This document shows, piece by piece, positions 11,801-22,500 of a DNA stretch of 64,000 bases. The stretch comes from Kuschelorhynchus macadamiae (lineage: Eukaryota; Arthropoda; Insecta; Coleoptera; Curculionidae): assembly GCA_030620095.1 (NCBI GenBank), contig JAUTXW010000351.1:62001-126000 (forward strand). Direction: 5' to 3'. The position numbers and the translations under genes were made by a program. How positions within the stretch are numbered: the stretch's first letter is position 1; the number at the start of each line of letters is the position of its first letter. The notes beneath the pieces are model-generated. The model saw only the letters and a program-made list of their open reading frames with translations. It was not told the origin of the DNA and made no database searches.

Positions 11801-14800
11801 TAAAATAAGTGTAGTTGGTCAACCATGAACTAAACTTTTTTTTAAATTTGTTTTGATCTCTTCCAACTCTTTGCCATTTTGTAGATATATGTGTGCTTAA
11901 ATTGCGAAAATCTTGTTTAAAATTCTTATAATAAACTTTTTTATCTTCAAATGGTTGCATTTTTTCCAGAATAAACTTAGTCAAGGCAGTAATTTTTAAA
12001 TTGTGATTTTTTTCAGACACCCAATTATTGAAAAGTTCTTTGTTTGGAAATCGATATCCATCTAAAAAAAACAGGATTTGAAAATAAACAAAATCATAAA
12101 CAATATTTGGTTAAAATCGGTTTAGCGCTTTTTGAGTTATCGTGTTCCAGACAGAAAGACGGATAGCTAGACAGACAACATGAAAAAATGTTGTAGTTAG
12201 GTCTTTTATAACCCAAATATCTCATTTTAAGTAAAAATATAAAAACTTTTTTTTGACGATCCCAGTACGAGTCCCAGTAGCCTTCCATACCTGTTGGTAT
12301 CGATGGCCAAAAAAGTCTAAGTTATAGGCTAAAAACTGTCTTTATTTTAAAACAACCGGTTGTGTATAGTTGAAGATTTATATAAAAAAGAAATTTAGAC
12401 CGGCTATGTCTAATACACTTAAAATAAAATGCATCTAAAAGCTTTTAGAGGATAAATGGGCCAGAGGGGCAGGTGGGGGCAAAAATTTTTATATGTTCAA
12501 AAAAATAGATATCATGATGAAAGTGATTTCATGAAAGGTTTGCTTGAATCTGCTTGACATTTTTTTATAGCGCTCATTAAAATGTAATGAAATATTTTTT
12601 TACATATTTTTTGCCCTTATTTGGAAAAAAATCCATAAATAATAAAGTTACAATTTATAATACGTTTTTTTAAACTAAAGTAATACACATACCTTTACTT
12701 AAAATGCTCATTGTCAAAAACTTTTTAAATAATCAATCACTCTCGAAATAATCGTGTTCACATTTGACACAAAATATGTCTGGTTAGAAAACTTTTGCTT
12801 TACCTGTCAGGCAAAGCCAACTTTGCATTGGAATATCTCCTTGACTACTTTGAATTTGTTTGAAATGATGCTGGATATTTAAGAAGCAATCCTTTGCTAG
12901 CCAAAATTATCTTGTTGGGTATTTTTATTCTAACTTCGAAAATATGCCTTTTTGGCCATTTAAAACACTGCTTAGACCAAAGTGCGGCGTTCAGTTTTGT
13001 CTTCAGAAGAGCTCGCACTCTTTGAACATACTGATCTTTCATGTTAATCTTCACTTGCTTATCCTGGAGCAGTCCGGCTTGCTGGAATCCTAGATATTTG
13101 TAGGTCTCTCCTTGGTTCATCGCTTGAACTATTTCTCCATTGTCACGTCAATAAGTTTTTTTAGTTGGTTATGGTTTCCACCATTATTATTATTATTATT
13201 AAAATATTCGAACAGTAACATATCTTATGGATGTATTTAGTTAATGACACTGAGCTATATTGTACTGTTATTAGGTGATGAATGTGTAATATTGAGTAAC
13301 AACAGCATTCAACCAGAATGGAGACTAAACTACAAAGGAGATTACAGAGGAGATGTAAAACCGATATCAACAAGGGACTTAATAACCTGGTCCTTCCAAG
13401 TAGCTAGGGGCATGGAATATCTGGCTTCAAGGAAGGTGCTACATGGAGATCTAGCAGCAAGAAATATTTTACTGGCCGACAATAATATCGTAAAGATATG
13501 TGACTTTGGATTGGCTAAAACAATGTACAACGACAACAACTACAAAAAGAAGGGAAACGTAAGTTCTTGAGCACGATTAAAAATACGTTTAATAATTTAA
13601 AACAATCCGTTATATTCTATATATAAAATAGAAACAAACTGAAATAAAATTACGACCCATATTAGTACTCTAAAAAGCAATTGCTATTCTGGATTAGACA
13701 ACATATCAGCTTAAATAATAAAACATCTTCATATTTACTTTCACATCTAAATAATCTTCGTATTCACTTTCACATCTAAATTTTAAGTCTCATGTTTTAC
13801 CTAAAGAATTTAAATTTTCAGTTGTTACTCTAGTCTATAAACTTGATATCCAATTTGACAAAAATATTTGAGAAATGTCTCAAAGACAGTTTGGTTGGTT
13901 TTATGTCAGGAAATAACTTATTGTCAAAAATATGGCTTACAAAGATTCTAGTACAAGTGAAAGACATCATTCTTGGACTTTGCAAAGGCATTCGACACGG
14001 TTTTCCACTCCATCCTAGTTCAGACTTTGGAAGAGGATTATCTAATAAATCGTTCCAACTTATCAGAATAAGTAATGCTTTGAGCGAGGTCAGTCTACGA
14101 AATACTGTTATTGGATCTATGCTTTTAAATGTCTATATCGATTACTTATGTGAACAGGAAATAAGGGGAAAAATTAACTCGGATGATACCGGGGTAATTT
14201 TATATGATGTTTCATGGGAATAAAATAAAAGTATTCTGAGATTCAATAAAATTATCTAATTTCAGAATCCATTACCAGTAAAATGGATGGCTATAGAATC
14301 AATAAGAGATCGAGTATTTTCAACGCAGTCAGACGTATGGTCTTTTGGAATAGTCTTATGGGAATTTTTCTCCCTTGCTAGGACACCATATCCAGGAATG
14401 GAGGCTGACGAACGACTATACTATAAATTAGTTGAAGGATATAGAATGGAGTCGCCACTGTATGCCCCTAGGGAAATGTACGTTTGAAGTTTGCATATTC
14501 CACTATAAATGGTATTTCTATTTTTATATTTAATTCTACGAAGAGTTATTTTTGTCAAGGTATTTTATATTGTATTAGTTATTTCCACGGCTCTTAACGT
14601 GTAAGGTCACTTAATCCCAAATATTATTTTAAAATAGTTCTACAGGTAATAGTTTCGTTCTTATTAGAGCATTTCCGGAAATTGACAAAAAAGACTAAGT
14701 ATATTTGGTCTAACGTGCCGTATATCTAAAGTTAAACATATTTGAGTTAAAGGAAAAGAATATGGACATTTTAGACCTTTTAGTAGATAAATTGAGACAC

Positions 14801-17800
14801 GGTTGGGAACTATAAAAAAAGCAGTTTCCTTTCTCATCTTAAGAGACCTCTAACTTTCTTCCTTTTTCCAAACTAATTTCTATTTACATGATTCCAACTT
14901 ATTCTATACTAATTAATATTTGTATGTGTTTAAAATGTCTAAATTTTCATTTGTTTATAATACCAACTTTAAACTATATATCTTATACAAGCAAACTGAA
15001 ACTTTTTTTTAATTCAATTGCGCAAATATATTTAGTTTAAAAAAAATCAATATAGTAATTTCTTCATTTTAGGTATAAAATTATGCTTGACTGTTGGAAT
15101 ACCAAACCACTGGCAAGACCGTCTTTTACAAAACTTGCTGAAGTAATAGGAAACCATTTGGAAGAAGGCGTTCGAAAGGTATGTCTATTTGTTACCTTGT
15201 AATTACATTATTACATATTCCATAGTTAAATTCAATCCAAGTTTTGATGGCATATAATCTGAAGAAATAATGGTTAAGTATTAAGTCTCTAAATCCGATC
15301 CTAGTTCTATTAATAACCAGCATTATTTTATTTCTAATTGGATCACAAAATAAAAAATGCGCCTTTAATTTACTCAGTCATCAAGGAAGTCGAACAACAA
15401 TAAGAAGCTAAAGATTCGTTGCTCAAACGGTTGATTTTAAGAAAAAAATTACACAGTCCACATTGGTGTTTAGTGCCTATATTTATCAACAACGGATTAC
15501 ACAATATATGCCCCATAGTCAGTGCAATAGGTTAGCATCTTACGAATGTTAGCCAATATTTTAGACCTTCTTTAAGCACCACTTGGTTTCTTATAATAAA
15601 AAATCCAAACATGTTGTAGAGAGAAGAGTTTAAATTATATCCCGTCGATATTATAGTCAGTTTTGATGTTAAATCCCTGTATGTAGTTGTGCTTGATGAT
15701 GATTCAATGTCTCTATTTTTTTTTCATACATATTTAACAATAAAAATCCTGATTCAATCTTATTGGAATTGATGCATAACGTCCACATATTTCATTTTTC
15801 AAGGTACTCTTGATGAACATATCTCACGGCCATGGGATCTCCGTTATCTCTTGTAGAAGCAAAACTCTTTATGGAAGCTTTCGAGGAAACTGTTCAAAGT
15901 TAAAGGAGCATTCCTTTATAACCTGAATGTTGGTTTATGTATGACAAAGATATTTTTGTAATATGTGTATTTTTAGATCATGTAAATGGATAACATACTA
16001 ATATATAATGCACTACGGAAATTAAATCAAATGGTACTAGTCCCTTCCTTGATATAAAAGAAAGGGAATGGCACCTCAGGTCCTCTTGTTTACAGGAAAC
16101 CGAGAGCTATTAAAAAAAATTAAAAAAAAATTTTTCTCCATCTCACCATCATTCGTCTGAGAAACAATTGGTTATCAATTCGTTAGACTGTAGGGCTCTT
16201 TCGGTTTGGGAAGCAAATTCAATTCCAAAGTAAGCAAGAAACTAATTGAGCCTTAAAAAGTAGGTATTATAATAATCCCAGATCTGTACCAAGATTGTAT
16301 AGTCAACAACTCTTAGCGCCGTTTTACCTTTTGTAAAGATAACCACAAATAAACTGGCCTATCGGAAAGGTCGCCCCTCCTATTTGTGACGCTCGGACAC
16401 ATACATTTTGACTTCTAGATGAAATAATGTTGTAGGTCCTCTCTTTATTCCTGGAAATTTAACGGGCGAGGTGTACTAATTACGCAAATAATAGAAAATG
16501 AGTATAGTCATAATGAAAATGATCTTTACTTCCAACAAGACGATCCAACATCGCACTATGTAGCTCCAGTTTGGACACACGCTTTCCTGATTGACAGACA
16601 AGGCCCAATTGAGTGGCCGCCGAGGTCCTCGGAGTTAAATAACAATAATAATAATAATAAGTTTATTTTACCAATAAAACAAATCAGCAATTGGAGAAAA
16701 CGTCAAAAAGAGTAAATCAAGTATTCCTACTTACAAAAGTACGTTGTCAAAAAAGTTATAGGTAAGTACATAAATGACTAGAAAAGAAAAAATGCGAAAA
16801 ATAACTACATTAGATACGTGCTTTAGAAAAAAATAAAAAAAAAACTAAAAACTAACTTATGAACTCTTGCACAGAATAAAAACTACCCTGCACAAGATAT
16901 TGTTTTAATTTACGTTTAAAAGATTTAAGATTATCAGCATCTTTAATATCATTATTTAATTTATTAAACAATCTACATGCATTATACATTATATTTTTTT
17001 GAAAAAAATGCGGATTTATATGAATTGGGTAGCAGTAAAGTTTTATTTCTAGTACTGTAATTATGTTTTATTTTTTAATATTCTGATAAGCAAAAATGGA
17101 CACTTTAAATATATAGATTGCAGCGAAAGTCAATATTTTTAATTGCTTGAAATAGTCTCGACACGACATGAAAGACCACACAAAATTCGGATCGCATACT
17201 TTTGAAGCAAAAAGACTCTTGTCACGTCCGAGCTTGAACCTCAGTTTGTAATGCCATAGGACAGGTGAGAGTTTGTATTAGAATAATATACCGACATCAT
17301 AGCATTTTGACTACAATAACTTGACAATGATTTCAAACCATAACAATTTTTTCTTAACTTTCTACATACATTTTTTATATGATTTCCCCATCTTAAGTTT
17401 TCATCAATTTCCCAACATTACTGAGAACTTGGAACGTGTAATAGGACCAATGTCAGTTTCATGAAGTAAAAAATTTGTCATTATTTTGTTTTTTATTTGA
17501 AAATACAACGAAATTTGTTTTACTTTGATTTATAATCAAACAATTCTTTTTGGACATCTTTTGAGAGATAGTGCACTATTTTCCACAATCACAATATTTA
17601 TATCATCTGCATATAATATGACAGTAATACCAGCGGAAATATTCTTTAAGTAGGAAATAAGATCATTAGAATAGACAAGATATAGCAACGGATCAAGGAC
17701 TGAACTTTGGGGAACACCCTTATTTACTGGCAATGAGTCGCTTCCCATCCCATTCACCATAACACACTGTTGACGTCCAATTAAATAAGACTCCATGAGC

Positions 17801-19518
17801 TTCCACGCCTGTCCTCTAATGCCATAACGATGCAAGTTTATTAACAATAGTTCATGGCTAACCATATCAAATGCTCGGGAGACATTCACAAATAAACTCA
17901 ATACATGAAGGTGTTTATCAATTGCATCGATAGCTGTCGATTAGAAATCGCAAAGGGCACTTTCAGTACTGCGTGATTCTGTAAAACCATCTTGAGAAAC
18001 GCTGATAATATTATTTTGATTAAAAAAACCAAAAAATTAATACACGCAGCAAAACCACATTTTTACAATAAATGATAAAACATCTTGTTTACATATGGCT
18101 GACAGAAAGGATGTATTTACACAAGGTGGTACACAGTTATCAACAAATGCTTTGTCTATATTATTAGTACTAAGAGGTATATTAGTAAATTGATAATTAA
18201 AATTACTTGCAACTACATTATCCGGAACTATTTCGCCATCTTCAATTATTTTCAGTTCTGTATAAGATTTTTTCAACTTTGCCTTAAAGCTTTGTTACTA
18301 TGAAATCCACTGATTATTATTTTTTACTGTCTAATCCATTATCAGTATTAATTAAGATTGAAGCTAGGTATAATCCTTATTATACACAATTTAAAACTTC
18401 ACGTAAAATAAAAAAGTGAAATATAATTTGGGCGTTTCCGTTTAAAAATCTAAAGTGTGACGCAATATTATCTTTTTGGACCGCCCTGTATTAAAGCGAC
18501 AGTAAAAAGACATCCCTTAGAAGTCAAAATTTACATGCCCGAGCGTTTTTCCTAAAATATATCAGGAGAATCACAAATATGGTTGCGACCTTTTCGGTGG
18601 GCCATCCTGTATAGATCAAAACAGGATGGCCTGTGTCTTCTAGACTTAAGGAACTTGAGAAACCTTAGTTAAGAAATAAATGCAGCACTTATCAGATATA
18701 TGAAAGCTGTAAGTAATACCAAGATCTTTATCTCAGACCCGGGATATTCAATAGAAACATCGGATACTTGCTACCTCATACGTGCAAACCAATCATTACA
18801 TTGAGTCAAGCGTCGATGTTTTACCTAGATTCAAGAGCCATGATATTTTTTAACTAATTCCAGCTGTGAAAGCTTTCATATTATACAGGATGTCCGGAAT
18901 ATAGAGACTCTAATTTCAGACACACTGCATTGTAAACATATGAACAAAAATTATTTTCTAGGACTGGTTAATAATTTAAATAAAAGATTCGTACGTGGTA
19001 GAGTTAATGGACAAAGAGAAAGTAAATTTTAAAATATTTGACTTACCTATAAAGGAAAATCTTTTAATAAAATTCCATTTATTTACGTAAATAAAACATT
19101 AGACAACGGCATATGATCTAATCAAAAATAAAACTATTTACACAAATGCAAAATAAAATAGTTTTAATTTTTTAACTCGTACGAAAAATTAAAAATGTTT
19201 ATTTTATTTTGCATGTGTGTAAATAGTTTGATGTCTGATTTGATCATGTGCCGTTGTATAATGTTTTATATACGTAAATAAATGGAATTTTATTAAAGGA
19301 TATTCCTCTATAGGTAAGTCAAACATTTTAAAATTTACTATCGTGTTTTGTTGAAACTGACCCTGATTACATGTATACTACGTTATAATAACACTGATGA
19401 AGACTAATTCTTGGTCGAAACGTTGGTTTTTAATGTCAACATCTTGAAACAAAAATATGATACTAGAAAAAAGCTATTAACTCTACCCCCTACGAACCTT
19501 AACTTAAGAAAACTCTTT

Positions 19519-19565
<47 letters not shown>

Positions 19566-22500
19566 GGTTATATTGATTATTTAATTGTAATAAATTTCAG
19601 CATTATGTCGACCTGAACGACCCTTATCACCAAATGAACGTTGAAAAGTCAGAGCCCAATGACTACTTAGGAATGCTGAGTCCTCCATCGTTTGACGTTT
19701 TATCTACTCCTGCGCCACGATACGCGAACACTGAAATGTTCGGAACACCGGCTAGCCCAGCAAGTACGAAACCGGGTGACAGTCCAGAGGGCTACCTATA
19801 TATGGGTGGAAGAAAAATTTTCAGTCCTCGAATTGAAACTGAAGATGTATTTAATTTTCCGAATGGCAGGAGAAAAGAACCAAGCGACGGTAAGTAGGTG
19901 CTTGAATATATTTGGCATTTATAATACATAAAGAAAAGAGAAATTCAATCAATTGCTTAGGATAAGAATATTTGAAATTTTGCTTTCATTTTTAAAGCTC
20001 AGTATTTTCAGGCTTACATAAAGCACATTGATTGCGGTTTTTTTTCCGAGAATAGCTTGAAGGAAACAAGTATTTAAACTAAATTCATTTACACGAAGTA
20101 CTAGGTGTTGCGGCAGTACACAAAAAATCGTAAAATAAATTCGCCTAATGGCATATCGATAGCGATTATGCAGATTTCTTGTAATAGCCCATCTCTAATA
20201 TATTTGTTTTATTTTGGTCCTAGTCTAGGGCGCCATCTATTGGAAGATTTGTCTACTTTCCTTTTACTGTGATGTCTTCTAAACCTCCATTTCATTTCTG
20301 CCTTCTACCGTCTTTAAATAATATGCTTTTGTTCTTAAAATTATTTGCCGCTTTGGCACAGTGCAGCATTTAATAATTTCTCTTTGGTGTTTAATATTTG
20401 ATTCTAGCAGTGTAATTTATTCCTTTTTGGTATCAAAATTACTAATGATTTAGATTACAAGATATTACTATCCGTAGAATGTTGTATATACGTAAATATT
20501 TAAAAATAATGTGAGATGTAACTTAATTTTTAAAATTTCAGCAGTTCCTTATACGTCAGTTCCGAAAAAAATCATACTCTTTAAACTTTTACAAAATTTT
20601 ATTAAAATTAAATAGCCATGAATATTAATTTTTCATAGAAAAAATATTTTGTTGAAATAAAATGTGTCGATGTTTGAACATAGATGTCACGTTTTCGATG
20701 TTTTTACTACATTGATGTTCAACATCGATATTAACATTCCTATTTTATTTTTATTTCTTCTTTTGTTGCTAGATCTTAACAAAAGTCTTAGATATGCAAG
20801 GAAGGGTATATTATTCTCGTTAAACAGAAAATTAACAAAAAGTGCAATCTTTAACGTATTTATTTTTATAAATAATTACAAATTTCGATGGAATCATTAT
20901 ACGTGTTCCCAATGTCCAGATTTCCTATGATAGAGAGATGGGAGAAAATAAACAACCATAGTCTTTCGGCAAAAAGAATCATAAGGAAAGCTATCTTCCC
21001 GAAAAACTGTACTTTGTTTTGCCAAAAGTACGAAAATTGTATGGAGAATGTAATTAAATTTATATTTCGTCATCTAAAAAAAAAATAGGAAAATCTGATT
21101 TCATTATAGGAAAGACGTTGAATAGAGTAAAAATTCTCCCCCGTTCCTTTTAAATATCATTTTCCCATATTCTTCAGAGCTTCTTATCTTCATATCGCAA
21201 TCACAGCTAAGTCAGGCTTTGATAAATGTTTAAACATTTTCATCTAAGAACAAACAAACAACAGAACGTGTTCCTCGTTACTTATTTCGTATTCTCGTTT
21301 TCGCAAACTAGGCGTTAATTATTGACTGTTTAATGTAAATTCTGGATTTTAACTGGACAGCGAGAGAACGTACCATGACTTGAGCGCCCAATCTAAATCG
21401 GCCTTAATTTGTGTCTGTATCAATGCAAGCGAGAAACAGGAAATTCCAGCGTTCTAATTTCATCAAAGTTTTATTATTTGAGTCATATAACCATAGCGGT
21501 GAAATTGTTGACACGTTTTCACAATGAGTGACGTTTCGCCAAAATCACATTTGGCATTTTCGAAGCTTTCTTTCTCGCGTCCGAATAGAAACTGAACTGT
21601 TGGTGACTGCGCTTGCATTTATACCCCCCCCCCCCCGGGGCCGAAGGTTATATCTGAGCGGCCGTTTGTTGTTATTTATGTGTTCGGGATGGTGCTGTTG
21701 TTGTTGCGCTAATTGCGCTTGATTTTTTGTGATTTTAGATTTGTTTGTCGATTATTGTCATCCATACTATTGGTAGTTTTAATGATTCGTACCAAATCTC
21801 CTTGTTTTTCAATTTTCCAGGGCTTCTCGGGTTACTCTGGACTTATAATGTTCTATATTGGCAATCTCCCTAAACCCATCGGAAAGTGTGAATGGAGCTG
21901 AGGTTGTTTCTGATGCTGAGTTTATGCTCTTCCTCTGTTGCTGATATTTGCCTGTTAGCTTGCCACACGTACATCTTTTCATAATCTTGGCACGGAATGC
22001 TGTATACTTCGTGGTTTTCCAGTTTGTTTTTATCTTTTGGCTTTCCAAGTAGTTTACCTAAAGTTGTTTGTGGCTTGTGTATTGTTTGTATATTGTGTTT
22101 CCTAAGAATTCTTCCAATTGTGTCTTTTATGTCTTTTATATATGGCAACAATATTTGTTGCTTTCCCGGTTCATAATTTTTGTCGTTTGTTGTTCGGGAA
22201 CCCTGTGTGTTAATAGATTTCTCTGTGGTGCGATTTGTGTAGCCATTTTTCTTTAAAGCGCTAGAAATTATATTAAGTTCGTTTTGTCTCCTCTGTGTTT
22301 CAGTAATTCGCATGGATCTGGATATTAGGGTATTGGCCACAGCTTGAATTTGTGCTGGGTGATGATGTGATATTACTTTCAAATATATGTCTGTATGTGT
22401 TGGTTTATACACGGTGTATTCGAAATGTCCGTTATGCAATTTTGTGACCAGAACATCTAAAAAAATGGAAGTTTGGTGCTTTCCTCTAACTCTAGAGTAA

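Larger units (their letters stand above)
9579..12984 (-). mobile_element. Complete Transib (RAG1-related) DNA transposon
   Basis: A 3406-bp element flanked by identical 5-bp duplications CGGCG (9574-9578 and 12985-12989), the CGNCG target type known for Transib. Its ends start CACTATGGTATAG (left) and, read inward, CACTTTGGTCTAAG (right), matching the Transib CACWATG-type terminus. Both carry GGCCAAAAA at exactly positions 28-36 from the end. The interior encodes one 696-codon RAG1-core-like transposase on the minus strand. The element split a LINE lying in the intron between the kinase-insert and catalytic-loop exons. The intact frame and exact duplications suggest a fairly recent insertion. 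Confidence 0.92.

Noticed and set aside
18602..18633. Perfect 11-bp palindrome GGCCATCCTGT / ACAGGATGGCC
   Set aside because: Too short to define an element or a terminator in a eukaryotic intron; noted only as a possible element-end junction.
20664..21088. Two overlapping frames of 66-88 codons in the last Pvr intron
   Set aside because: No motif, low-complexity start, no splice signals in matching phase; probably chance.
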